64,000 nucleotides of DNA, taken from positions 45,464,307 to 45,528,306 of the forward strand of contig CM047426.1 in the NCBI GenBank assembly GCA_026168455.1, given 5' to 3'. Positions 27,104 through 42,300 of the stretch are shown here, piece after piece. This DNA is from Theocolax elegans (Eukaryota; Arthropoda; Insecta; Hymenoptera; Cerocephalidae). The notes under the pieces were generated by a model. That model had not been told where the DNA came from and made no database searches. It saw nothing but the letters and a program-made list of their open reading frames with translations. Every line of letters starts with the position of its first letter. The first letter of the stretch is position 1. The translations under genes and the position numbers were made by a program.

Positions 27104-29110
27104 TAAGGTAAAAAAGGTTACAAAAAAATTATAAACGATTTCTACCGTACCACTTTTCTGCAGTGGGCCTGTAAATGGACAATTTTAGTCGCTTTCCAAG
27201 CAATGTTAAAAAATTTCGAGAAACAAAAAATTCCTACGGGTTTATAAATCATTTACCTAGCACGAAATGAAATCGATTGTACTTTACTAGGGTAGAGAAG
27301 GTTACAAAAAAATTATAAACGATTTCTACCGTACCATGTTTCTGCAGTAGGCTTGTAAATGGACAATTTTAGTTGTTCCCCAAGCAATTTTAAAAATTTC
27401 GAGGAACAAAAAATTCGTACGGGTTTATAAATCATTTACCTAGCACGAAATGAAATCGATTGTACTTTACTAGGGTAGAGAAGGTTACAAAAAAATTATA
27501 AACGATTTCTACCGTACCATGTTTCTGCAGTAGGCTTGTAAATGGACAATTTTAGTTGTTCCCCAAGCAATTTTAAAAATTTCGAGGAACAAAAAATTCG
27601 TACGGGTTTATAATTCACTTACCTAGCACGAAACCAAATCGATTGTACTTTACTAAGGTAGAGAAGGATACAAAAAAAGTATAAACGATATCTACTGTAC
27701 TGTTTTTAAGCAGTGGGCCTATGAATGGACATTTTCAGTCGTTTTCCAAGCAAGTTGAAATATTTCGAGGAACAAAAATTCGCACGGGTTTATAAATCAT
27801 TTACCGAGCACAAAACCAAATCGATTGTACTTTACTAAGGTAGTGAAGGTTACAAAAAAAAAAAACGTTTTCTACCGTACTATTTTTTTGCATTGGGCCT
27901 ATAAATGGACATTTTCAGTCGTTCTCCAAGTAATTTGAAAATTTTCAAGGAACAAAAAATTCGTACGGGTTTATAAATCATTTACCTAGCACGAAACCAA
28001 ATCGATGCTACTTTACTAAGCTAGAGAAGGTTACAAAAAAATTATAAACGATTTCTACCGTACCATTTTGCTGCAGTAGGCCTGTAAATGGACAATTTTA
28101 GTCGTTTCCCAAGCATTTTTAAAAATTTCGAGGAACAAAAAATTCGCACGGGTTTATAAATCATTTACCTAGCACGAAACCAAATCGATTGTACTTTACT
28201 AAGGTAAAAAAGGTTACAAAAAAATTATAAACGATTTCTACCGTACCACTTTTCTGCAGTGGGCCTGTAAATGGACAATTTTAGTCGCTTTCCAAGCAAT
28301 GTTAAAAAATTTCAAGAAACAAAAAATTCCTACGGGTTTATAAATCATTTACCTAGCACGAAATGAAATCGATTGTACTTTACTAGGGTAGAGAAGGTTA
28401 CAAAAAAATTATAAACGATTTCTACCGTACCATGTTTCTGCAGTAGGCTTGTAAATGGACAATTTTAGTTGTTCCCCAAGCAATTTTAAAAATTTCGAGG
28501 AACAAAAAATTCGTACGGGTTTATAATTCACTTACCTAGCACGAAACCAAATCGATTGTACTTTACTAAGGTAGAGAAGGATACAAAAAAAGTATAAACG
28601 ATATCTACTGTACTGTTTTTAAGCAGTGGGCCTATGAATGGACATTTTCAGTCGTTTTCCAAGCAAGTTGAAATATTTCGAGGAACAAAAAATTCGCACG
28701 GGTTTATAAATCATTTACCGAGCACAAAACCAAATCGATTGTACTTTACTATGGTAGTGAAGGTTACAAAAAAAAAAAACGTTTTCTACCGTACTATTTT
28801 TTTGCATTGGGCCTATAAATGGACATTTTCAGTCGTTCTCCAAGTAATTTGAAAATTTTCAAGGAACAAAAAATTCGTACGGGTTTATAAATCATTTACC
28901 TAGCACGAAACCAAATCGATGCTACTTTACTAAGCTAGAGAAGGTTACAAAAAAATTATAAACGATTTCTACCGTACCATTTTGCTGCAGTAGGCCTGTA
29001 AATGGACAATTTTAGTCGTTTCCCAAGCATTTTTAAAAATTTCGAGGAACAAAAAATTCGCACGGGTTTATGAATCATTTACCTAGCACGAAACCAAATC
29101 GATTGTACTT
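27104..29110 (+). repeat. Higher-order repeat of 5 monomers, one copy with a sixth
   Basis: CTAAGGTAAAAAAGG marks copy starts at 27104 and 28199 (1,095 bp, 6 monomers), but the later marker AAGTATAAACG steps by only about 912 bp (5 monomers; near 27,678 and 28,590). The difference is a single monomer duplicated in tandem in the first copy: the AAATGAAATCG...GGCTTGTAAATGG monomer occurs at about 27,268 and again at about 27,451. This is a direct footprint of one-monomer gain or loss between neighbouring copies. Confidence 0.75.
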
Positions 29111-32100
29111 TACTAAGGTAGAGAAGGTTACAAAAAAATTATAAACAATATCTACCGTACCGTTTTTAAGCAGTGGGCCTATAAATGGACATTTTCAGTC
29201 GTTTCCCAAGCAATTTTAAAAATTTCGAGGAACAAAAAATTCGTACGGGTTTATAAATCATTTACCTAGCACGAAACCATATCGATGCTACTTTACTAAG
29301 CTAGAGAAGGTTACAAAAAAATTATAAACGATTTCTACCGTACCATTTTGCTGCAGTAGGCCTGTAAATGGACAATTTTAGTCGTTTCCCAAGCAATTTT
29401 AAAAATTTCGAGAAACAAAAAATTCGTACGGGTTTATAAATCATTTACCTAGCACGAAACCAGGTCGATTGTACTTAACTAATGTAGAGAAGGTTACAAA
29501 AAAATTAAGAAAGATTTCTCTTGTACGATTTTGCTGCAGTAGGCCTGTAAATGGACAATTTTAGTTGTTCCCCAAGTAATTTTAAAAATTTCGAGGAACA
29601 AAAAATTCGTACGGGTTTATAATTCACTTACCTAGCACGAAACCAAATCGATTGTACATTACTAAGGTAGAGAAGGTTACAAAAAAATTATAAACGATTT
29701 CTACCGTACCATGTTTCTGCAGTAGGCCTGTAAATGGACAATTTTACTTGTTCCCCAAGCAATTTTAAAAATTTCGAGGAACAAAAAATTCGTACGGGTT
29801 TATAATTCACTTACCTAGCACGAAACCAAATCGATTGTACTTTACTAAGGTAGAGAAGGATACAAAAAAGTATAAACGATATCTACCGTACTGTTTTTAA
29901 GCAGTGGGCCTATGAATGGACATTTTCAGTCGTTTCCAAGCAAGTTGAAATATTTCGAGGAACAAAAAATTCGCACGGGTTTATAAATCCTTTACCGAGC
30001 ACAAAACCAAATCGATTGTACATTACTAAGGTAGAGAAGGTTACAAAAAAATTATAAACAATATCTACCGTACCGTTTTTAAGCAGTGGGCCAATAATTG
30101 GACATTTTAAGTCGTTTCCCAAGCAATTTTAAACTTTCGAGGAACAAAAAATTCGTACGGGTTTATAAATCATTTACCTAGCACGAAACCAAATCGATGC
30201 TACTTTACTAAGGTAGAGAAGGTTACAAAAAAATTATAAACGATTTCTACCGTACCATTTTGCTGCAGTAGGCCTGTAAATGGACAATTTTAGTTGTTCC
30301 CCAAGTAATTTGAAAATTTTCAAGGAACAAAAAATTCGTACGGGTTTATAAATCATTTACCTAGCACGAAATCAGGTCGATTTTACTTTCCTAAGGTAGA
30401 GAAGGTTACAAAAAAATTAAGAAAGATTTCTACCGTACCGTTTTTAAGCAGTGGGCCTATAAATGGACATTTTCAGTCGTTTTCCAAATAATTTGAAAAA
30501 TTTCGAGGAACAAAAAATTCGTACGGGTTTATAAATCATTTACCTAGCACGAAACCTAATCGATTGTACTTTACTAAGGTAGAGAAAGTTACAAAAAAAT
30601 TATAAACGATTTCTACCGTACCATTTTTCAGCAGTGGGCCTATAAATGGACAATTCTAGTCGTTTTCCAAGCATTTTGAATAATTCCAAGGAACAAAAAA
30701 TTCGCACGCGTTTATAAATCATTTACCTAGCACGAAACCAAATCGATTGTACTTTACTAAGGTAAAAAAGGTTACAAAAAAATTATAAACGATTTCTACC
30801 GTACCACTTTTCTGCAGTGGGCCTGTAAATGGACAATTTTAGTCGCTTTCCAAGCAATGTTAAAAAATTTCGAGAAACAAAAAATTCCTACGGGTTTATA
30901 AATCATTTACCTAGCACGAAATGAAATCGATTGTACTTTACTAGGGTAGAGAAGGTTACAAAAAAATTATAAACGATTTCTACCGTACCATGTTTCTGCA
31001 GTAGGCTTGTAAATGGACAATTTTAGTTGTTCCCCAAGCAATTTTAAAAATTTCGAGGAACAAAAAATTCGTACGGGTTTATAATTCACTTACCTAGCAC
31101 GAAACCAAATCGATGCTACTTTACTAAGCTAGAGAAGGTTACAAAAAAATTATAAACGATTTCTACCGTACCATTTTGCTGCAGTAGGCCTGTAAATGGA
31201 CAATTTTAGTCGTTTCCCAAGCATTTTTAAAAATTTCGAGGAACAAAAAATTCGCACGGGTTTATGAATCATTAACCTAGCACGAAACCAAATCGATTGT
31301 ACTTTACTAAGGTAGAGAAGGTTACAAAAAAATTATAAACAATATCTACCGTACCGTTTTTAAGCAGTGGGCCTATAAATGGACATTTTCAGTCGTTTCC
31401 CAAGCAATTTTAAAAATTTCGAGGAACAAAAAATTCGTACGGGTTTATAAATCATTTACCTAGCACGAAACCAAATCGATGCTACTTTACTAAGCTAGAG
31501 AAGGTTACAAAAAAATTATAAACTATTTCTACCGTACCATTTTGCTGCAGTAGGCCTGTAAATGGACAATTTTAGTCGTTTCCCAAGCAATTTTAAAAAT
31601 TTCGAGAAACAAAAAATTCCTACGGGTTTATAAATCATTTACCCAGCACGAAACGAAATCGATTGTACTTTACTAGGGTAGAGAAGGTTACAAAAAAATT
31701 ATAAACGATTTCTACCGTACCATGTTTCTGCAGTAGGCCTGTAAATGGACAATTTTACTTGTTCCCCAAGCAATTTTAAAAATTTCGAGGAACAAAAAAT
31801 TCGTACGGGTTTATAATTCACTTACCTAGCACGAAACCAAATCGATTGTACTTTACTAAGGTAGAGAAGGATACAAAAAAGTATAAACGATATCTACCGT
31901 ACTGTTTTTAAGCAGTGGGCCTATGAATGGACATTTTCAGTCGTTTCCAAGCAAGTTGAAATATTTCGAGGAACAAAAAATTCGCACGGGTTTATAAATC
32001 CTTTACCGAGCACAAAACCAAATCGATTGTACTTTACTAAGGTAGTGAAGGTTACAAAAAAAAAAAAACTATTTCTACCGTACTATTTTTTTGCATTGGG

Positions 32101-34469
32101 CCTATAAAGGGACATTTTCAGTCGTTCTCCAAGTAATTTGAAAATTTTCAAGGAACAAAAAATTCGTACGGGTTTATAAATCATTTACCTAGCACGAAAC
32201 CAGGTCGATTGTACTTAACTAATGTAGAGAAGGTTACAAAAAAATTAAGAAAGATTTCTACCGTACGATTTTTTTGCATTGGGCCTATGAAGGGACATTT
32301 CCGCCGTTTTCCAAGGAACTTTGATAAATTTCAAGGAACAAAAAATTCGCACGGGTTTATGAATCATTTACCTAGCACGAAACCAAATCGATTGTACTTT
32401 ACTAAGGTAGAGAAGGTTACAAAAAAATTATAAACAATATCTACCGTACCATTTTTTTGCAATGGGCCTATTAAGGGACATTTTCAGTCGTTTTCCAAGC
32501 AAATTGAAATACTTCGAGGAACAAAAAATTCGTACGGATTTATAAATCATTTACCTAGCACGAAACCAAATCGATTGTACTTTGCTAAGGTAAAAAAGGT
32601 TACAAAAAAATTATAAACGATTTCTACCGTACCATTTTTCTGCAGTGGGCCTGTAAATGGACAATTTTACTTGTTCCCCAAGCAATTTTAAAAATTTCGA
32701 GGAACAAAAAATTCGTACGGGTTTATAATTCACTTGCCTAGCACGAAACCAAATCGATTGTACTTTACTAAGGAAGAGAAGGATACAAAAAAATTATAAA
32801 CAATATCTACCGTACCGTTTTTAAGCAGTGGGCCTATAAATGGACATTTTCAGTAGTTTTCCTAGCATTTTGAATAATTTCGAGGAACAAAAAATTCGTA
32901 CGGATTTATAACTGATTTACCTAGCACGCAACCAAATCGATTGTACTTTACTAAGGTAGAGAAGGTTACAAAAAAATTATAAACGATATCTACCGTACCG
33001 TTTATTTGCAGATGGCCTATGAAGGGACATTTTCAGTCGTTATCCAAGCATTTTGAAAAATTTCGAGGATCAATAAATTCGCACGGGTTTATAAATTATT
33101 TACCTAGCACGAAACCAAATCGATTGTACTTTACTAAGGTAGAGAAGGTTAAAAAAAATTATAAACGATATCTACCGTACCGTTTATTTGCAGATGGCCT
33201 ATAAAAGGACATTTTCAGTCGTAACCAAGCATTTTGAAAAATTTCGAGGAACAAAAAATTCGCACGGGTTTATAATTCATATTCCTAGCACGAAATGAAA
33301 TGGATTGTACATTACTAAGGTAGAGAAGGTTACAAAAAAATTATAAACAATATCTACCGTACCGTTTTTAAGCAGTGGGCCTATAAATGGACATTTTCAG
33401 TCATTTCCCAAGCAATTTTAAAAATTTCGAGGAACAAAAAATTCGTACGGGTTTATAAATCATGTACCTAGCACGAAACCAAAAAGATGCTACTTTACTA
33501 AGGTAGAGAAGGTTACAAAAAAATTATAAACGATTTCTATCGTACCATTTTTTTGCAGTAGGCCTGTAAATGGACAATTTTAGTCGTTTCCCAAGCAATT
33601 TTAAAAATTTCGAGGAACAAAAAATTCGTACGGGTTTATAAATCTTTACCTAGCACGAAACCAAATCGATGCTACTTTACTAAGGTAGAGAAGGTTACAA
33701 AAAAATTATAAACAATATCTACCGTACCGTTTTTAAGCAGTGGGCCTATAAATGGACATTTTCAGTCGTTTCCCAAGCAATTTTAAAAATTTCGAGGAAC
33801 AAAAAATTCGTACGGGTTTATAAATCATTTACCTAGCACGAAACCAGGTCGATTGTACTTAACTAATGTAGAGAAGGTTACAAAAAAATTAAGAAAGATT
33901 TCTACCGTACGATTTTGCTGCAGTAGGCCTGTAAATGGACAATTTTAGTTGTTCCCCAAGTAATTTGAAAATTTTCAAGGAACAAAAAATTCGTACGGGT
34001 TTATAAATCATTTACCTAGCACGAAACCAGGTCGATTGTACTTAACTAATTTAGAGAAGGTTACAAAAAAATTAAGAAAGATTTCTACCGTACGATTTTT
34101 TTGCATTGGGCCTATGAAGGGACATTTCCGCCGTTTTCCAAGGAACTTTGATAAATTTCGAGGAACAAAAAATTCGCACGGGTTTATGAATCATTTACCT
34201 AGCACGAAACCAAATCGATTGTACTTTACTAAGGTAGAGAAGGTTACAAAAAAATTATAAACAATATCTACCGTACCGTTTTTAAGCAGTGGGCCTATAA
34301 TGGGACATTTTCAGTCGCTTTCCAAGCAACTTTGAATAATTTCGAGGAACAAAAAATTCTTACGGGTTTCTAAATGATTTACCTAGCACGAAACCAAATC
34401 GATTGTACTTTACTAAGGTAGAGAAGGTTACAAAAAAATTATAAACGATATCTACCGTACCGTTTATTT

Positions 34470-35790
34470 GCAGATGGCCTATGAAGGGACATTTTCAGTC
34501 GTTATCCAAGCATTTTGAAAAATTTCGAGGATCAATAAATTCGCACGGGTTTCTAAATTATTTACCTAGCACGAAACCAAATGGATTTTACTTTCCTAAG
34601 GTAGAGAAGGTTACAAAAAAATTAAGAAAGATTTCTACCGTATCATTTTTTTGCAATGGGCCTATAAAGGGACATTTTCAGTCGTTTTCCTAGCAATTTG
34701 AATTATTTCGAGGAACAAAAAATTCGTACGGATTTATAACTGATTTACCTAGCACGCAACCAAATCGATTGTACTTTACTAAGGTAGAGAAGGTTACAAA
34801 AAAATTATAAACGATATCTACCGTACCGTTTATTTGCAGATGGCCTATGAAGGGACATTTTCAGTCGTTACCAAGCATTTTGAAAAATTTCGAGGAACAA
34901 AAAATTCGTACGGGTTTATAATTCATTTACCTAGCACGAAACCAAATGGATTTTACTTTCCTAAGGTAGAGAAGGTTACAAAAAAATTATAAACGATATC
35001 TACCGTACCGTTTATTTGCAGATGGCCTATGAAGGGACATTTTCAGTCGTTATCCAAGCATTTTGAAAAATTTCGAGGATCAATAAATTCGCACGGGTTT
35101 CTAAATTATTTACCTAGCACGAAACCAAATCGATTGTACTTTACTAAGGTATAGAAGGTTAAAAAAAATTATAAACGATATCTACCGTACCGGTTATTTG
35201 CAGATGGCCTATAAAGGGACATTTTCAGTCGTTACCAAGCATTTTGAAAAATTTCGAGGAACAAAAAATTCGCACGGGTTTATAATTCATTTACCTAGCA
35301 CGAAATGAAATGGATTGTACATTACTAAGGTAGAGAAGGTTACAAAAAAATTATAAACAATATCTACCGTACCGTTTTTAAGCAGTGGGCCTATAAATGG
35401 ACATTTTCAGTCGTTTCCCAAGCAATTTTAAAAATTTCGAGGAACAAAAAATTCGTACGGGTTTATAAATCATTTACCTAGCACGAAACCAAAACGATGC
35501 TACTTTACTAAGGTAGAGAAGGTTACAAAAAAATTATAAACGATATCTACCGTACCGTTTATTTGCAGATGGCCTATGAAGGGACATTTTCAGTCGTTAT
35601 CCAAGCATTTTGAAAAATTTCGAGGATCAATAAATTCGCACGGGTTTCTAAATTATTTACCTAGCACGAAACCAAATGGATTTTACTTTCCTAAGGTAGA
35701 GAAGGTTACAAAAAAATTAAGAAAGATTTCTACCGTATCATTTTTTTGCAATGGGCCTATAAAGGGACATTTTCAGTCGTTTTCCTAGCA
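34470..35790 (+). repeat. 6-monomer duplication
   Basis: A 213-bp stretch with ATGAAGGGACATTTTCAG, GATCAATAAATTCG and GGGTTTCTAAATTATT followed by the AAATGGATTTTACTTTCC variant occurs at 34,481 and again at 35,576, an offset of 1,095 bp (6 monomers). Some linked variants also occur singly near 35,040. Confidence 0.7.
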
Positions 35791-38700
35791 ATTTGAATTA
35801 TTTCGAGGAACAAAAAATTCGTACGGATTTATAACTGATTTACCTAGCACGCAACCAAATCGATGCTACTTTACTAAGGTAGAGAAGGTTACAAAAAAAT
35901 TATAAACGATTTCTACCGTACCATTTTGCTGCAGTAGGCCTGTAAATGGACAATTTTAGTTGTTCCCCAAGTAATTTGAAAATTTTCAAGGAACAAAAAA
36001 TTCATACGGGTTTATAAATCATTTACCTAGCACGAAACCAGGTCGATTTTACTTTCCTAAGGTAGAGAAGGTTACAAAAAAATTAAGAAAGATTTCTACC
36101 GTACGATTTTTTTGCATTGGGCCTATGAAGGGACATTTCCGCCGTTTTCCAAGGAACTTTGATAAATTTCTAGGAACAAAAAATTCGCACGGGTTAATGA
36201 ATCATTTACCTAGCACGAAACCAAATCGATTGTACTTTACTAAGATAGAGAAGGTTACAAAATAAATTATAAACAATATCTACCGTACCGTTTTTAAGCA
36301 GTGGGCCTATAAATGGACATTTTCAGTCGTTTTCCAAGCAATTTGAAAAATTTCGAGGAACAAAAAATTCGTACGGGTTTATAAATCATTTACCTAGCAC
36401 GAAACCTAATCGATTGTACTTTACTAAGGTAGAGAAAGTTACAAAAAAATTATAAACGATTTCTACCGTACCATTTTTCAGCAGTGGGCCTATAAAGGGA
36501 CAATTCTAGTCGTTTTCCAAGCATTTTGAATAATTCCAAGGAACAAAAAATTCGCACGCGTTTATAAATCATTTACCTAGCACGAAACCAAATCGATTGT
36601 ACTTTACTAAGGTAAAAAAGGTTACAAAAAAATTATAAACGATTTCTACCGTACCACTTTTCTGCAGTGGGCCTGTAAATGGACAATTTTAGTCGCTTTC
36701 CAAGCAATGTTAAAAAATTTCGAGAAACAAAAAATTCCTACGGGTTTATAAATCATTTACCTAGCACGAAATGAAATCGATTGTACTTTACTAGGGTAGA
36801 GAAGGTTACAAAAAAATTATAAACGATTTCTACCGTACCATGTTTCTGCAGTAGGCTTGTAAATGGACAATTTTAGTTGTTCCCCAAGCAATTTTAAAAA
36901 TTTCGAGGAACAAAAAATTCGTACGGGTTTATAATTCACTTACCTAGCACGAAACCAAATCGATTGTACTTTACTAAGGTAGAGAAGGATACAAAAAAAG
37001 TATAAACGATATCTACTGTACTGTTTTTAAGCAGTGGGCCTATGAATGGACATTTTCAGTCGTTTTCCAAGCAAGTTGAAATATTTCGAGGAACAAAAAA
37101 TTCGCACGGGTTTATAAATCATTTACCGAGCACAAAACCAAATCGATTGTACTTTACTAAGGTAGTGAAGGTTACAAAAAAAAAAAACGTTTTCTACCGT
37201 ACTATTTTTTTGCATTGGGCCTATAAATGGACATTTTCAGTCGTTCTCCAAGCATTTTGAAAAATTTCGAGGATCAATAAATTCGCACGGGTTTCTAAAT
37301 TATTTACCTAGCACGAAACCAAATCGATTGTACTTTACTAAGGTATAGAAGGTTAAAAAAAATTATAAACGATATCTACCGTACCGGTTATTTGCAGATG
37401 GCCTATAAAGGGACATTTTCAGTCGTTACCAAGCATTTTGAAAAATTTCGAGGAACAAAAAATTCGCACGGGTTTATAATTCATTTACCTAGCACGAAAT
37501 GAAATGGATTGTACATTACTAAGGTAGAGAAGGTTACAAAAAAATTATAAACAATATCTACCGTACCGTTTTTAAGCAGTGGGCCTATAAATGGACATTT
37601 TCAGTCGTTTCCCAAGCAATTTTAAAAATTTCGAGGAACAAAAAATTCGTACGGGTTTATAAATCATTTACCTAGCACGAAACCAAAACGATGCTACTTT
37701 ACTAAGGTAGAGAAGGTTACAAAAAAATTATAAACGATTTCTACCGTACCATTTTTTTGTAGTAGGCCTGTAAATGGACAATTTTAGTCGTTTCCCAAGC
37801 AATTTTAAAAATTTCGAGGAACAAAAAATTCGTACGGGTTTATAAATCTTTACCTAGCACGAAACCAAATCGACGCTACTTTACTAAGGTAGAGAAGGTT
37901 ACAAAAAAATTATAAACAATATCTACCGTACCGTTTTTAAGCAGTGGGCCTATAAATGGACATTTTCAGTCGTTTCCCAAGCAATTTTAAACTTTCGAGG
38001 AACAAAAAATTCGTACGGGTTTATAAATCATTTACCTAGCACGAAACCAAATCGATGCTACTTTACTAAGGTAGAGAAGGTTACAAAAAAATTATAAACG
38101 ATTTCTACCGTACCATTTTGCTGCAGTAGGCCTGTAAATGGACAATTTTAGTTGTTCCCCAAGTAATTTGAAAATTTTCAAGGAACAAAAAATTCATACG
38201 GGTTTATAAATCTTTTACCTAGCACGAAACCAGGTCGATTTTACTTTCCTAAGGTAGAGAAGGTTACAAAAAAATTAAGAAAGATTTCTTCCGTACGATT
38301 TTTTTGCATTGGGCCTATGAAGGGACATTTCCGCCGTTTTCCAAGGAACTTTGATAAATTTCTAGGAACAAAAAATTCGCACGGGTTAATGAATCATTTA
38401 CCTAGCACGAAACCAAATCGATTGTACTTTACTAAGATAGAGAAGGTTACAAAATAAATTATAAACAATATCTACCGTACCGTTTTTAAGCAGTGGGCCT
38501 ATAAATGGACATTTTCAGTCGTTTTCCAAGCAATTTGAAAAATTTCGAGGAACAAAAAATTCGTACGGGTTTATAAATCATTTACCTAGCACGAAACCTA
38601 ATCGATTGTACTTTACTAAGGTAGAGAAAGTTACAAAAAAATTATAAACGATTTCTACCGTACCATTTTTCAGCAGTGGGCCTATAAAGGGACAATTCTA

Positions 38701-39360
38701 GTCGTTTTCCAAGCATTTTGAATAATTCCAAGGAACAAAAAATTCGCACGCGTTTATAAATCATTTACCTAGCACGAAACCAAATCGATTGTACTTTACT
38801 AAGGTAAAAAAGGTTACAAAAAAATTATAAACGATTTCTACCGTACCACTTTTCTGCAGTGGGCCTGTAAATGGACAATTTTAGTCGCTTTCCAAGCAAT
38901 GTTAAAAAATTTCGAGAAACAAAAAATTCCTACGGGTTTATAAATCATTTACCTAGCACGAAATGAAATCGATTGTACTTTACTAGGGTAGAGAAGGTTA
39001 CAAAAAAATTATAAACGATTTCTACCGTACCATGTTTCTGCAGTAGGCTTGTAAATGGACAATTTTAGTTGTTCCCCAAGCAATTTTAAAAATTTCGAGG
39101 AACAAAAAATTCGTACGGGTTTATAATTCACTTACCTAGCACGAAACCAAATCGATTGTACTTTACTAAGGTAGAGAAGGATACAAAAAAAGTATAAACG
39201 ATATCTACTGTACTGTTTTTAAGCAGTGGGCCTATGAATGGACATTTTCAGTCGTTTTCCAAGCAAGTTGAAATATTTCGAGGAACAAAAAATTCGCACG
39301 GGTTTATAAATCATTTACCGAGCACAAAACCAAATCGATTGTACTTTACTAAGGTAGTGA
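35100..39360 (+). repeat. Higher-order repeat, 12 monomers, two copies
   Basis: Rare markers pair at a constant offset: CGGTTATTT at 35191 and 37385 (2,194 bp), TTCATACGGG at 36001 and 38193 (2,192 bp), TCTAGGAACA at 36169 and 38361 (2,192 bp). In one part, near 35,540 and 37,735, the copies carry different monomer types, so the duplication is mosaic. The TCTAGGAACA and AAAATAAATTATAAAC block occurs again at about 47.5 kb, 50 monomers further on. Confidence 0.75.
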
Positions 39361-42300
39361 AGGTTACAAAAAAAAAAAACGATTTCTACCGTACCATTTT
39401 GCTGCAGTAGGCCTGTAAATGGACAATTTTAGTCGTTTCCCAAGCATTTTTAAAAATTTCGAGGAACAAAAAATTCGCACGGGTTTATGAATCATTTACC
39501 TACCACGAAACCAAATCGATTGTACTTTACTAAGGTAGAGAAGGTTACAAAAAAATTATAAATAATATCTACCGTACCGTTTTTAAGCAGTGGGCCTATA
39601 AATGGACATTTTCAGTCGTTTCCCAAGCAATTTTAAAAATTTCGAGGAACAAAAAATTCGTACGGGTTTATAAATCATTTACCTAGCACGAAACCAGGTC
39701 GATTGTACTTAACTAATGTAGAGAAGGTTACAAAAAAATTAAGAAAGATTTCGACTGTACGATTTTTCTGCATTGGGCCTATGAAGGGACATTTCCGCCG
39801 TTTTCCAAGGAATTTTGATAAATTTCGAGGAACAAAAAATTCGCACGGGTTTATGAATCATTTACCTAGCACGAAACCAAATCGATTGTACTTTACTAAG
39901 GTAGAGAAGGTTACAAAAAAATTATAAACAATATCTACCGTACCGTTTTTAAGCAGTGGGCCTATAAATGGACATTTTCAGTCGTTTCCCAAGCAATTTT
40001 AAAAATTTCGAGGAACAAAAAATTCGTACGGGTTTATAAATCATTTACCTAGCACGAAACCAAATCGATGCTACTTTACTAAGCTAGAGAAGGTTACAAA
40101 AAAATTATAAACGATTTCTACCGTACCATTTTGCTGCAGTAGGCCTGTAAATGGACAATTTTAGTCGTTTCCCAAGCAATTTTAAAAATTTCGAGAAACA
40201 AAAAATTCCTACGGGTTTATAAATCATTTACCCAGCACGAAACAAAATCGATTGTACTTTACTAGGGTAGAGAAGGTTACAAAAAAATTATAAACGATTT
40301 CTACCGTACCATGTTTCTGCAGTAGGCCTGTACATGGACAATTTTACTTGTTCCCCAAGCAATTTTAAAAATTTCGAGGAACAAAAAATTCGTACGGGTT
40401 TATAATTCACTTACCTAGCACGAAACCAAATCGATTGTACTTTACTAAGGTAGAGAAGGATACAAAAAAGTATAAACGATATCTACCGTACTGTTTTTAA
40501 GCAGTGGGCCTATGAATGGACATTTTCAGTCGTTTCCAAGCAAGTTGAAATATTTCGAGGAACAAAAAATTCGCACGGGTTTATAAATCCTTTACCGAGC
40601 ACAAAACCAAATCGATTGTACTTTACTAAGGTAGTGAAGGTTACAAAAAAAAAAAACGATTTCTACCGTACTATTTTTTTGCATTGGGCCTATAAAGGGA
40701 CATTTTCAGTCGTTCTCCAAGTAATTTGAAAATTTTCAAGGAACAAAAAATTCGTACGGGTTTATAAATCATTTTCCTAGCACGAAACCAGGTCGATTGT
40801 ACTTAACTAATGTAGAGAAGGTTACAAAAAAATTAAGAAAGATTTCTACCGTACGATTTTTTTGCATTGGGCCTATGAAGGGACATTTCCGCCGTTTTCC
40901 AAGGAACTTTGATAAATTTCAAGGAACAAAAAATTCGCACGGGTTTATGAATCATTTACCTAGCACGAAACCAAATCGATTGTACTTTACTAAGGTAGAG
41001 AAGGTTACAAAAAAATTATAAACAATATCTACCGTACCATTTTTTGCAATGGGCCTATTAAGGGACATTTTCAGTCGTTTTCCAAGCAATTTGAAATATT
41101 TCGAGGAACAAAAAATTCGTACGGGTTTATAAATCATTTACCTAGCACGAAACCAAATCGATGCTACTTTACTAAGCTAGAGAAGGTTACAAAAAAATTA
41201 TAAACGATTTCTACCGTACCATTTTGCTGCAGTAGGCCTGTAAATGGACAATTTTAGTCGTTTCCCAAGCAATTTTAAAAATTTCGAGAAACAAAAAATT
41301 CCTACGGGTTTATAAATCATTTACCCAGCACGAAACAAAATCGATTGTACTTTACTAGGGTAGAGAAGGTTACAAAAAAATTATAAACGATTTCTACCGT
41401 ACCATGTTTCTGCAGTAGGCCTGTAAATGGACAATTTTACTTGTTCCCCAAGCAATTTTAAAAATTTCGAGGAACAAAAAAATTCGTACGGGTTTATAAT
41501 TCACTTACCTAGCACGAAACCAAATCGATTGTACTTTACTAAGGTAGAGAAGGATACAAAAAAAGTATAAACGATATCTACTGTACTGTTTTTAAGCAGT
41601 GGGCCTATGAATGGACATTTTCAGTCGTTTTCCAAGCAAGTTGAAATATTTCGAGGAACAAAAAATTCGCACGGGTTTATAAATCATTTACCGAGCACAA
41701 AACCAAATCGATTGTACTTTACTAAGGTAGTGAAGGTTACAAAAAAAAAAACGATTTCTACCGTACCATTTTGCTGCAGTAGGCCTGTAAATGGACAATT
41801 TTAGTCGTTTCCCAAGCATTTTTAAAAATTTCGAGGAACAAAAATTCGCACGGGTTTATGAATCATTTACCTACCACGAAACCAAATCGATTGTACTTAC
41901 TAAGGTAGAGAAGGTTACAAAAAATTATAAATAATATCTACCGTACCGTTTTAAGCAGTGGGCCTATAAATGGACATTTTCAGTCGTTTCCCAAGCAATT
42001 TTAAAAATTTCGAGGAACAAAAAATTCGTACGGGTTTATAAATCATTTACCTAGCACGAAACCAGGTCGATTGTACTTAACTAATGTAGAGAAGGTTACA
42101 AAAAAATTAAGAAAGATTTCTGACCTGTACGATTTTTCTGCATTGGGCCTATGAAGGGACATTTCCGCCGTTTTCCAAGGAATTTTGATAAATTTCGAGG
42201 AACAAAAAATTCGCACGGGTTTATGAATCATTTACCTAGCACGAAACCAAATCGATTGTACTTTACTAAGGTAGAGAAGGTTACAAAAAAATTATAAACA

